Assembly (NCBI GenBank): GCA_903865035.1
Contig: CAIPII010000162.1
Location: forward strand, 1 to 36,522
DNA: 36,522 bases
DNA from: an uncultured Burkholderiales bacterium
GTDB taxonomy: Bacteria; Pseudomonadota; Gammaproteobacteria; Burkholderiales; Burkholderiaceae_C
Reading direction: 5' to 3'
Under the pieces are notes generated by a model. It had not been told where the DNA came from. It ran no database searches and saw only the letters and a program-made list of their open reading frames with translations. How positions within the stretch are numbered: position 1 is the stretch's first letter; each line of letters begins with the position of its first letter. The position numbers were made by a program, and so were the translations under genes. This document shows, in pieces, positions 1 through 7,043 of this stretch.

Positions 1-136
1 CCACAAGTCTCACCGGGTGGCTTGGCCAGTTGGGCTCTTGGGACCAACTGTTTGCTGCAGCAATCAGGCACAAGGCGGACACTGTGAACCAACGCTTGAA
101 GCGGTCAATTTGGGTGAAAGCCTGAGTTGAATGCAT
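1..136 (-). CDS. Bug/TctC-family periplasmic solute-binding protein (partial, N-terminus only)
   Basis: Only the first 45 codons lie in the window; the gene runs off the left edge. The start is an ATG at 136, with AGGAG at 144-148 placed 7 nt upstream, which makes this a convincing translation start although it is too short for simple ORF calling. The product begins with a signal peptide (positive residues, then a hydrophobic VSALCLIAAA segment, likely cleavage near NSWSQ). It continues into PNWPSHPVRLV, the short motif that opens mature TctC/Bug receptors. It follows another TctC gene with only 17 nt between them, so the two are tandem receptors in one transcript. The ligand is unknown; family members bind carboxylates in the periplasm. 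Confidence 0.75.
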   Translation of the reverse strand, partial: MHSTQAFTQIDRFKRWFTVSALCLIAAANSWSQEPNWPSHPVRLV

Positions 137-153
137 CGCTTTGCTCCTCTTTT

Positions 154-1134
154 TTATTGATCCGCTTTCACACCAGAAGATTTCACCACTTTGGCCCATT
201 TTTGAACTTGGACGTCCAAATAGCTTGTGGTTTGTCCAGGATTCAGAGCCATTGGATTTGCTCCGAGCTCTAAAAATTGTGATTGAATTTGTGGATCCTT
301 CATGGCTTCAGCCACTTTTGCGCTCAATGAGTTCACCACAGAAGAATTCATCCCTTTGGGACCCACCAAGGCAAAAAAGGAGGTCGATTGGGCATTGGGG
401 TAGCCTGACTCTCCCAGGGTGGGAACATCAGGGAGTTGGGACATTCTCGTCTCAGACGTCACGCACAATGCACGCAGTCTTCCCGCTTTGATGTGGTTCA
501 TTACATTGGGTGGATTGTCAAACATGGCTTGAATTTGACCTCCCAATAAGTCGACCAATTCGGGTGCTGCGCCTTTGTAGGGAACGTGCAGCATGTGAAT
601 ATCGGTTTGCAAGTTGAGCAGTTCACCAGAGAGGTGAAAGGGTGAACCTGATCCGGGAGAGCCATAGGCCACTGCGTTGGGGTGAGTTTTGACGTAAGCG
701 ATGAATTCTTTGAGCGTTTTGACTGGCAAGCTCGAATTGATCACCAAAACGCTGGGTGACTCTGCCACGAGCGCAATGGCTTGGAAGTCTTTGACTGGAT
801 CGTAGTTCAAGTTGGTGAATAAACTTGCGTGAATCGCCAAGGTGCTGGTGTTTCCCAATAAAAGCGTATATCCATCTGGTGCTTCCTTGGCCACAAAACC
901 AGCTGCAATGGTTCCATTTCCTCCCGCTTTGTTCTCCACAATGAAGGGGGCCTTATAAAGATCGGACAGTTTGTGTGCCAATGCCCTGGCAATCAAGTCA
1001 TTGGTTGCACCTGCGGCCAAAGAGACCTCAATCTTGACGGGGCGCTCTGGGTAATTTTGCGCTAGAGCGCAAGTGCTCAAGCCCAATGACAATGAAAAGA
1101 AAGAGCAGAGCAAAAGAGCATGTAGTTTCTTCAT
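154..1134 (-). CDS. Bug/TctC-family periplasmic solute-binding protein
   Basis: Predicted periplasmic receptor of the tripartite tricarboxylate transporter (Bug) family. From the chosen ATG at 1134 the protein starts MKKLHALLL with a classical signal peptide ending near CALAQ. Family signatures follow: NYPERPVKIEV at the mature N-terminus, PDGYTLLLG, NYDPVKDFQAI, HVPYKGAAPELVDLLGGQIQ and LPDVPTLGESGYP. The frame stays open to a TTG at 1179 and another ATG at 1155, but those starts add a hydrophilic extension before the signal peptide and have no better ribosome site. It lies between an upstream aminotransferase gene (179 nt away) and a second TctC gene 17 nt downstream. No TctA or TctB membrane genes are visible, so its transport partner must be elsewhere. 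The ligand is unknown. Confidence 0.9.
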   Translation of the reverse strand: MKKLHALLLCSFFSLSLGLSTCALAQNYPERPVKIEVSLAAGATNDLIARALAHKLSDLYKAPFIVENKAGGNGTIAAGFVAKEAPDGYTLLLGNTSTLAIHASLFTNLNYDPVKDFQAIALVAESPSVLVINSSLPVKTLKEFIAYVKTHPNAVAYGSPGSGSPFHLSGELLNLQTDIHMLHVPYKGAAPELVDLLGGQIQAMFDNPPNVMNHIKAGRLRALCVTSETRMSQLPDVPTLGESGYPNAQSTSFFALVGPKGMNSSVVNSLSAKVAEAMKDPQIQSQFLELGANPMALNPGQTTSYLDVQVQKWAKVVKSSGVKADQ

Positions 1135-1313
1135 GTTTAGATGGATACTTTTCATTAAAAAAGAAGAATCAAAGCGCAAGGCATGAGATCCAACACGTGC
1201 ATGGCGATTGAGTTTAATGCGCTCTTGAACCCACCGCTATTGGTGTTTACTTCTACTCTTTGTGCAGATTTAAAGCCTTGAGCCAGATTGGGTGACTCAA
1301 GCAAGGGCTGAGC

Positions 1314-2675
1314 TCAATCGACCAAGCTCAAGCATTCTCCAAGAGCATTGACCATGCTGTCGATTTGAGTGGGTGTGCAAATGAAGGGGGGAGCCAATTG
1401 AAGAGTGTCGGCTCCGTAGCGCACGTAAAAACCTTTGTCCAGCATTTTCATGGCGATTTCAAAAGGTCGCTTTGCAGGCTCTCCAGGGAAGGGATCAATG
1501 CTGAGTCCAGCGGCCAAGCCAAAGTTTCGAATGTCATTCACATGCTTGGATCCTTTTAGAGAATGAATTGCACTCTCAAAGTGAGGGGCCAATGCATTCA
1601 CCCTCTCAATTGCATTGTCTTTGACTAAAAGGTCAAGCGCTGCAATTGCTGCGGCGCAAGCCACGGGGTGCGCGGAGTAGGTGTAGCCGTGGGCAAATTC
1701 AACCAAATAATGCGCTCCAGCGTGCTCCATGAAGGTTTCATAAAACTCATGCCCCACCAAGACAGCCCCCATGGGCTGGGTGCCGTTGGTGATTTGTTTG
1801 GCCACATTCATGATGTCAGGTGTCACGCCAAAAGCTTGAGCAGCACTGAATGCGCCTGATCGGCCAAATCCAGTGATCACCTCATCAAAGATCAAGAGAA
1901 TATTGTGTTGGGTGCAAATTTCACGAATTCGTTGAAGGTAGCCTTGGGGTGGAATGATCACTCCTGAGGAGCCCGAGAAAGGCTCCAAAATCACGGCGGC
2001 AATGTTGCTCGCATCGTGCAAAGCAATCAAGCGCAAGAGTTCATCGGCGAGTTCAATTCCATTGGGTGGCATGCCTTTTGAGAAAGCGTTGCTTTCAAGT
2101 AGTGTGTGAGGCAAATGGTCGACTTCAACGCCTTGACCAAACATTTTTCGATTGCCAACCATACCGCCCACAGAGTAGCCGCCAAAGTTCACGCCGTGAT
2201 AGCCTCTCTCTCTGCCAATGAACTTGGTTTTGCTGGCTTGCCCCTTGAGTCGCCAATACGCTCGAGCCATTTTGAGTGATGTGTCGGCTGCATCTGATCC
2301 CGAGTTGGTGAAGAAGACATGATCCAATCCCTCAGGTGTGAGTTCGACCAATTTATTGGCCAGCTCAAAAGCCAGGGGATGTGAAAACTGAAAAGGGGGT
2401 GTGAAATCAAGGGTGGCCATTTGTTGGGCCACAGCTTGAGTGATCTCCTGCCTTGCATGTCCCAAGCCCGTCGTCCAAAGTCCAGACAAGCCGTCGAAGA
2501 TGTCTCGCCCTGAGCTGTCTTTGAAGTGACAGTCCTTTGCAGAAACAAACATCCTGGGGTTTTGCTTGAACTCTCGATTTCCGGTGTACGGCATCCAAAA
2601 TGCTTGCATCCACTTTGAGTCGTGAGGACTTGAATAGGAGGAACTCAAAGGGTTGGAAGGCGTGGGTTTTGACAT
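1314..2675 (-). CDS. class III omega-amino acid:pyruvate aminotransferase
   Basis: PLP-dependent fold-type I transaminase of 453 aa, the usual length for the beta-alanine/omega-amino acid:pyruvate aminotransferases. Visible landmarks are FFTNSGSDAADTSLK (phosphate-binding region, about residues 121-135), GYHG (159-161), LIFDEVITGFGRSG with the PLP-contacting Asp264, the Schiff-base Lys293 in NVAKQITNG, and GYTYSAHPVACAAA. It should move an amino group from an omega-amino acid or amine to pyruvate in the cytoplasm. It heads a probable transcript with two TctC receptors. That suggests use of an imported amino acid or amine, but the exact donor cannot be read from sequence. The ATG at 2675 has only a weak ribosome site. 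A BauA-like role is likely, though another omega-transaminase specificity is possible. Confidence 0.9.
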   Translation of the reverse strand: MSKPTPSNPLSSSYSSPHDSKWMQAFWMPYTGNREFKQNPRMFVSAKDCHFKDSSGRDIFDGLSGLWTTGLGHARQEITQAVAQQMATLDFTPPFQFSHPLAFELANKLVELTPEGLDHVFFTNSGSDAADTSLKMARAYWRLKGQASKTKFIGRERGYHGVNFGGYSVGGMVGNRKMFGQGVEVDHLPHTLLESNAFSKGMPPNGIELADELLRLIALHDASNIAAVILEPFSGSSGVIIPPQGYLQRIREICTQHNILLIFDEVITGFGRSGAFSAAQAFGVTPDIMNVAKQITNGTQPMGAVLVGHEFYETFMEHAGAHYLVEFAHGYTYSAHPVACAAAIAALDLLVKDNAIERVNALAPHFESAIHSLKGSKHVNDIRNFGLAAGLSIDPFPGEPAKRPFEIAMKMLDKGFYVRYGADTLQLAPPFICTPTQIDSMVNALGECLSLVD

Positions 2676-2765
2676 TTAGAAATAACTCTGTGGTTGTCAC
2701 AAGCGGAAGACAAAAAGAAAAATCATCGTTTCAGTCAAATCCACCAAATTAAATAATACAACGAA

Positions 2766-2803
2766 AGTATAAGTTGCAATTTAATGTGACACTATGGTGA
2801 CAA
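2766..2803 (-). promoter_or_regulatory. direct-repeat regulatory element, weak PHO-box resemblance
   Basis: Read on the minus strand, TTGTCACCATAGTGTCAC (2803-2786) is two 7-mers separated by 4 nt, the spacing of PhoB half-sites (consensus CTGTCAT N4 CTGTCAC). A TATACT hexamer follows at 2771-2766, but 14 nt downstream rather than the 10 nt usual for PhoB promoters. It lies about 90-130 nt upstream of the aminotransferase start. A third TGTCAC copy, on the opposite strand, lies at 2695-2700. This could be a PHO box or the operator of an unrelated regulator. Confidence 0.3.
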
Positions 2804-2973
2804 TACATGAATTGAAATATTTCAAACCAAAGTTTTTTTCTGAAAATGAAGGGCTGGATGTGTTCCTTTTTTCATTTTAGGCCTAGATAAATCAGGACAT
2901 TGAGAATATGATATGCGAATCAGGGGTCAAGTCAGATTGATCAAGCATTAACCACATTCTTTAATCAATTCAT

Positions 2974-3228
2974 ATGCAAGCCATTAAAAAAGCAAAAAAA
3001 ATCATTGGTCGCGACATCTCAACTCCGTTGGCAAAAGTGCTCTCAGGATTGATCGTCTCTCTTGAAACCGATGAGGCATTTGACATCAAGCAAATTTTTG
3101 ATTTGCCAAACGATGACTTTGAATTGGTCCTTGATATTTTGAAAGAATGGAAGATCGACCGCTTCTACATGGGTAAGGCAAAAACATTTGCCGCCGCTTA
3201 TTTTGCTAAAAATCTAAACGCTTCATAA
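2974..3228 (+). CDS. small conserved-looking hypothetical protein
   Basis: I do not recognise this 84-aa protein. It is charged, starts with a lysine-rich helix (MQAIKKAKKIIGRD) and continues with amphipathic segments (STPLAKVLSGLIVSL, DIKQIFDLPNDDFELVLDILKEWKIDRFYMGKAKT). There is no signal peptide, membrane segment or metal-binding motif. The ATG at 2974 lacks a recognisable Shine-Dalgarno. The gene stands alone on the plus strand in an AT-rich stretch, with a hairpin plus T-run about 65 nt after its stop. The good amino-acid composition and terminator make it more likely real than a chance ORF. It appears to be a small cytoplasmic protein of unknown role. Confidence 0.65.
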   Translation: MQAIKKAKKIIGRDISTPLAKVLSGLIVSLETDEAFDIKQIFDLPNDDFELVLDILKEWKIDRFYMGKAKTFAAAYFAKNLNAS

Positions 3229-3294
3229 ATTTCAACTCGAACCTACAGTCAATTTTTTTTGCTCTGATCGAGTCACAAGCAACCTTCAATATCT

Positions 3295-3317
3295 GTCAGT
3301 GATTCATTGACTTTTTT
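3295..3317 (+). terminator. probable Rho-independent terminator of the small plus-strand gene
   Basis: GTCAGTGA pairs with TCATTGAC (3295-3311, one G-T wobble and a very tight loop, so the working stem is probably 5-6 bp) and is followed by six Ts at 3312-3317. The T-run is on the plus strand, so it serves the gene ending at 3228 rather than the convergent operon ending at 3328. Confidence 0.5.
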
Positions 3318-3327
3318 GTTCAGTGCT

Positions 3328-4281
3328 CTAAAAACGGTCCCAGTTGAGCATTTTCATGAGCGGCAGGTCCGAAACCCTCAGCAGTATGGTTTCCTCTCTT
3401 GCCTGATGCGAGTGTTCATACCAACTTGGGATTGCCAACATATCACCTCTTTGCCAAGTGAAGGTTTGACCCTCAACTTGGGTCGAACCAGTCCCCTTCA
3501 AAACCACAAACATGTGATTGGCTGTCGTTTTCTCACAGCTCCATACTTGATTGGCTGCTAAAGAAATCACAAATCGATCAAAAGTGCAAAGCCTAGGAGG
3601 GCCCAACTCCATGAGCTTGACACCTGATGTTTGTTCAGTTTGAGTCAAGAGTTTGGGTACAAAGTCCTTGAAGGCAAAACGCATTTCGGAGTTTGGATTG
3701 ATGGCAGTTGTGTTTTCGACCTGTTGTGGGTGAATTTGAAAAAACATTGGGCCCAAGAATTGGACCAATGGCACATCCAAGAAATCAATCCAATACGCAT
3801 CCTTCTCGCTTTGGTTGTCATGTCCGTGATAACACCCGTTGGGGGTTAAGAGGACATCACCATCCAACATTGGAATGGCTTGCCCATCAACAACGGTGTA
3901 AGCGTTTTCGTCCCCTTGCAAAATCACTCGCATGGCGTTGGGGGAGTGGCGATGACTTCTAGCAACCTCGCCTGCTTTGACCATTTGATAGGCTCCAACC
4001 AAGGTGGAGACGCTCGCGTAATCGTTGCCAGGTATTGGATTGGCCATGATCAGATTTCTGCGCTCTGCGTGCTCTGTGCTCACCAAGCGTCCCGCTGTGT
4101 GAAGCGCAGCCTTTGCATCTTGATATCTCCAGTGAGCAGGTACGAATTTTTTCTTTGGCTCTGGGTAAAGGGATGGGGTGGGTTTTGCCCAGCCGTTTTT
4201 CATGCGCACTTGGTCCAACATGTCATGGAGTTCACTTAAGCTTTGTGCGCTGTCAAAGTCGGGTTGAGTTGATGAGTTCAT
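3328..4281 (-). CDS. gentisate 1,2-dioxygenase-like bicupin ring-cleavage dioxygenase
   Basis: Predicted non-heme Fe(II) extradiol dioxygenase of 317 aa with two cupin domains, like gentisate and 1-hydroxy-2-naphthoate dioxygenases. The N-terminal cupin carries SHRHSPNAMRVILQG (His110, His112) and then LTPNGCYHGHDN (His152, His154). This closely follows the known gentisate dioxygenase pattern HRHTQSALRF...TPQW.WHDH, so the iron ligands look intact. The C-terminal cupin retains NHMFVVLKGTGS...GDMLAIPSWYEH. It should cleave a dihydroxylated aromatic acid next to a carboxylate. It is the last gene of a five-gene operon with a hydroxylase and two decarboxylase-type enzymes, 32 nt after the preceding gene. 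Gentisate itself is only one possible substrate; salicylate or another hydroxylated acid would also fit. Confidence 0.85.
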   Translation of the reverse strand: MNSSTQPDFDSAQSLSELHDMLDQVRMKNGWAKPTPSLYPEPKKKFVPAHWRYQDAKAALHTAGRLVSTEHAERRNLIMANPIPGNDYASVSTLVGAYQMVKAGEVARSHRHSPNAMRVILQGDENAYTVVDGQAIPMLDGDVLLTPNGCYHGHDNQSEKDAYWIDFLDVPLVQFLGPMFFQIHPQQVENTTAINPNSEMRFAFKDFVPKLLTQTEQTSGVKLMELGPPRLCTFDRFVISLAANQVWSCEKTTANHMFVVLKGTGSTQVEGQTFTWQRGDMLAIPSWYEHSHQAREETILLRVSDLPLMKMLNWDRF

Positions 4282-4313
4282 GATTGGAATATCGGTGTTA
4301 AAAGTGCTGGGGT

Positions 4314-5294
4314 TCAGACGGGAAGAAACAGCTCTTGAAGGTCCATTTTTTTTGCAATCACACCTTGCTCAATCATGTATTGAATCAATGTGTTGAGCGT
4401 AGGCAGGTTCTTTTCTAGACCATAAGGCCAAGGGTCACCGTTGAAGAGATCGTCAATTTCATCCAAGTCGTCTGCAAGCCAAGGCAACATGTAGCGAAGC
4501 GCTGCCAAATTTTTCATTCTCAAGAGCGCAATGTTCTTTGATTCCTCAAAGGCTTGATAAAGCGCTCTTGCAATATTGGGGTGAGCCTCAAACGTACTTT
4601 TCTTGATTGCCACCAAATGCATGATGGGGAAAATATGTGTTCTGCGAAAGTACTCTTTCTCTATGTCTCTGAAATTGGGGAAAAGCCTTTCCACCTGAGG
4701 ATTGGTTTTGATGCAATGGGGAAGTGTGGTGCCAATGATGGCATCAATCTCTCCAGCATCCAACAAGTCACTAAGGGATTTGTGGTTTGGCGCGAGCTCG
4801 ATGGGTACTGGTTTGTGCATGGGCATTACCGTTGGTTCACCGTGTGTGCTGGCTGAGTTGATGGAGCCCTGGACCCATGTGACCTGAGATAAGTCAACGT
4901 CATGATCATGCTCCAAATGGCCTCGAATCCAAATGGCCGCAGTCATCGTATACAAAGGGACCCCAATTCTTTTGCCAGCAAGATCTTTTGGCGTTTGGAT
5001 TCCACTCGTTTTGTTGATGGTGATAAAGCTGTGGCGAAACGATCTTGAAGGAAATACGGGCAAGGCCACAAAACTCTCGTCCCCAGAGGCCCTTCTTGCA
5101 ATGTATTCTGAGCTAGACATCTCGCTCAAGTCGTAAGCTTGCTTTGAGGCCATGTTGTCAAAAATCACCCTGGGTGCTTCAATTCGCAAGAACTCTAAAT
5201 CAATGCCTTCGGGCTTGACCTCACCTGTAAACAATGGCTGCATGCGGTCATACAGTCCGCAGGCAAAGGTGAGATGTGGTTTTGGAGTGGACAT
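4314..5294 (-). CDS. 4,5-dihydroxyphthalate decarboxylase-like protein (Pht5 family)
   Basis: This 326-aa protein has the periplasmic-binding-protein-like fold of the 4,5-dihydroxyphthalate decarboxylase family. Recognised features are LTFACGLYDRMQPLFTGEVKPEGIDLEFL at the N-terminus, RHSFITINKTSGIQTPKDLAGKRIGVP in the middle, and WPYGLEKNLPTLNTLIQYMIEQG near the end. It has no signal peptide, which favours a cytoplasmic enzyme over an ABC-transporter binding protein. The expected reaction is decarboxylation of a dihydroxylated benzene-polycarboxylate. Only 3 nt separate it from the aldolase-type gene upstream. The family also contains uncharacterised members, so the precise substrate is unknown; the operon context of monooxygenase and ring-cleavage dioxygenase supports an aromatic acid. 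Confidence 0.8.
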   Translation of the reverse strand: MSTPKPHLTFACGLYDRMQPLFTGEVKPEGIDLEFLRIEAPRVIFDNMASKQAYDLSEMSSSEYIARRASGDESFVALPVFPSRSFRHSFITINKTSGIQTPKDLAGKRIGVPLYTMTAAIWIRGHLEHDHDVDLSQVTWVQGSINSASTHGEPTVMPMHKPVPIELAPNHKSLSDLLDAGEIDAIIGTTLPHCIKTNPQVERLFPNFRDIEKEYFRRTHIFPIMHLVAIKKSTFEAHPNIARALYQAFEESKNIALLRMKNLAALRYMLPWLADDLDEIDDLFNGDPWPYGLEKNLPTLNTLIQYMIEQGVIAKKMDLQELFLPV

Positions 5295-5297
5295 GCT

Positions 5298-6041
5298 TTA
5301 TAGATCTTCTTTTGAGCCAGGTGCGATGCCTGCTTTTGAGCACCAAAATTCCCAGGCCCTCCACATTTGAGGAGATTTGGGGTCCACTTTGGAGCGAATT
5401 TCAATCTCTCCAGGGGTGAGCCCCTTCACCGGTCCAAGCCTCAATGCATTCATCAAGATCTTCGCGTTCTTTGGCATGTAAATGGCCACTTTGACGACTT
5501 CAACCAGATTTTTGCCTGCTGCAGAAAATCCATGGCCGCGCATCAAAATGACTTTGTGCTCTCCCAGCCCTTGAGCCAGATCATCGCCTTGATCGGGGTT
5601 GGTCACCAGTAAGTTCGTGTCTCCAAAATGGTCGTGTATATCCCAAAGAGGAACCTCCAAGCCCATGTCGGAAGCTGTGTTGATGACGGGTCTTAAGGGT
5701 TCACGTGCAATCGTGAAAGGCAGCACATCGTCTGCGTGGCTGTGAACGACGGCGTGAATGTCAGCTCTTCTTTTGTAGATGGAGCCATGGATGAATCGCT
5801 CCAGATAAGGGGTGGGTGTATTGGGGTCTACAGGGGAGCCATCCAAATGAAAAGCGTAGATATCCTCTGAAGTGACCAACTCAGGACTCAGGGAGCGAGA
5901 GATGAGGAATTGATTGGGCTCAAATGGATGTCTAATGCTCACGTGACCATAGGCGTCCACAACGCCTTCGTTGGCCAAAATGCGGTTGGCTGCGACCAGC
6001 ATGTGAATGCATCGATTGAGTTTGTCGTTATTTTGTGTCAT
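5298..6041 (-). CDS. class II aldolase/adducin-family protein, possible aromatic decarboxylase
   Basis: Metal-dependent class II aldolase-fold protein, 247 aa. The Zn/Mn-binding triad appears intact: His100 and His102 in AVVHSHADD and His170 in LMRGHGFSAAG. Glu81 in YLERFIHGSIY is a likely catalytic acid. Family members include sugar-phosphate aldolases and also 3,4-dihydroxyphthalate decarboxylases of phthalate pathways. The neighbours (Pht5-like decarboxylase 3 nt downstream, TctC 12 nt upstream, FAD monooxygenase) make a decarboxylase or retro-aldol step in an aromatic pathway the better guess. It is cytoplasmic. The ATG at 6041 is preceded by GGAGTAATCA, a reasonable ribosome site that lies in the 12-nt gap. 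Having two decarboxylase-type families in one operon is notable. Confidence 0.8.
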   Translation of the reverse strand: MTQNNDKLNRCIHMLVAANRILANEGVVDAYGHVSIRHPFEPNQFLISRSLSPELVTSEDIYAFHLDGSPVDPNTPTPYLERFIHGSIYKRRADIHAVVHSHADDVLPFTIAREPLRPVINTASDMGLEVPLWDIHDHFGDTNLLVTNPDQGDDLAQGLGEHKVILMRGHGFSAAGKNLVEVVKVAIYMPKNAKILMNALRLGPVKGLTPGEIEIRSKVDPKSPQMWRAWEFWCSKAGIAPGSKEDL

Positions 6042-6053
6042 TGATTACTCCAG

Positions 6054-7043
6054 TTAATTGATGTGAGCTCCAGAGGCGCGCACGATGGGTTCCCACTTGC
6101 GAACCTCTGAGTTGATGAAATCTTGAAACTCCTCGCTCTTCATGCTTTGGACTTGAACGCCATTTTGTTCCAAGCGGGATTTAACACCAGTCTGTGCCAA
6201 TGCTTTTTGTGTGGCCTCATTCAAGATCGCAACCACATTTGACGGGGTTCCCGCTGGGGCCAGCACTCCAAACCAGGTTGGGGATTCAAACCCTGAGATG
6301 CCCAATTCAAGGAGAGTGGGAACGTTTGGAAGTGAGGGCAATCTTTGAGAGCCTGCTACAGCAATGGCTTTGAGCGCACCCCTTGCGATTTGAGGCAAAA
6401 GCTCAACGGGTGTGCCAAATTGCAATTGCACACGTCCAGCCACGACCTCTTGCACCGCCTCTCCACTGGACTTGAATGGAATGTGCTCCATGGAGACACC
6501 CGCTTTGAGTTTAAAGAGCTCGCCAAAAAGATGGGCTGTGTTGCCCATGCCAGATGAGCCGTAATTGAACTGAATGGACTTGGACTTCATCAACGCGATC
6601 AAATCTTTCAAGTTGTCGGCCTGAACACTTGTATTGACCACAAGCACAAAGGGCACGCGCCCAATGAAGGCGACGGGAATGAAATCTTTCGCAGCATCAA
6701 AGGGCAATGAAGAGTAGAGAAAGCGATTGGTCACGAGCATGTTCGCCGCTCCAATGCCCAAGGTATAACCGTCGTTGGGTGCCTTGGCCAGAACAGATAA
6801 ACCGATGTTGCCTCCTGCTCCTGGGTGATTTTCCACCACAAAAGTTTTACCCAAGAGGTTGGTGTAGGCCTGAGCAATTTCTCTGGCCAAAGAGTCCACG
6901 GCTCCACCGGGTGCATATGGGGCAATGATTTTTCCGACTTTGTTTGGGTAGCTTGAGTTTTGCGCAGACGCAGACAAGCAAATTGCAATCGAGCACAGCA
7001 AACCAATGCGCTTGATGAAAAGATTCATCGCCGCAATGTTCAT
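6054..7043 (-). CDS. Bug/TctC-family periplasmic solute-binding protein
   Basis: Predicted periplasmic receptor of 329 aa. A signal peptide (IKRIGLLCSIAICLSASAQ) precedes SSYPNKVGKIIAPYAPGGAVDSLAR, where APGG is typical of the ligand-binding lip of Bug proteins. Also present are NDGYTLGIG, LPFDAAKDFIPVAFIG, EHIPFKSSGEAVQEVVAGRVQLQFG and LPNVPTLLELGISGFES. The start overlaps the stop of the monooxygenase gene by 4 nt (ATGA), so translation is probably coupled. This physical link suggests it captures the substrate, or a close analogue, of the enzymes encoded in the same operon. No membrane transporter subunits are present nearby. MNLF at residue 6 is an alternative start. Confidence 0.9.
   Translation of the reverse strand: MNIAAMNLFIKRIGLLCSIAICLSASAQNSSYPNKVGKIIAPYAPGGAVDSLAREIAQAYTNLLGKTFVVENHPGAGGNIGLSVLAKAPNDGYTLGIGAANMLVTNRFLYSSLPFDAAKDFIPVAFIGRVPFVLVVNTSVQADNLKDLIALMKSKSIQFNYGSSGMGNTAHLFGELFKLKAGVSMEHIPFKSSGEAVQEVVAGRVQLQFGTPVELLPQIARGALKAIAVAGSQRLPSLPNVPTLLELGISGFESPTWFGVLAPAGTPSNVVAILNEATQKALAQTGVKSRLEQNGVQVQSMKSEEFQDFINSEVRKWEPIVRASGAHIN

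Noticed and set aside
1277-1301. CTTGAG/CTCAAG hairpin downstream of the aminotransferase gene as a terminator
   Set aside because: Only 6 bp with a long loop and no proper T-run on the minus strand; transcription may continue into the TctC genes.
4314-5294. ABC-transporter substrate-binding protein
   Set aside because: No signal peptide and strong similarity to the dihydroxyphthalate decarboxylase branch of this fold; it sits among enzymes.
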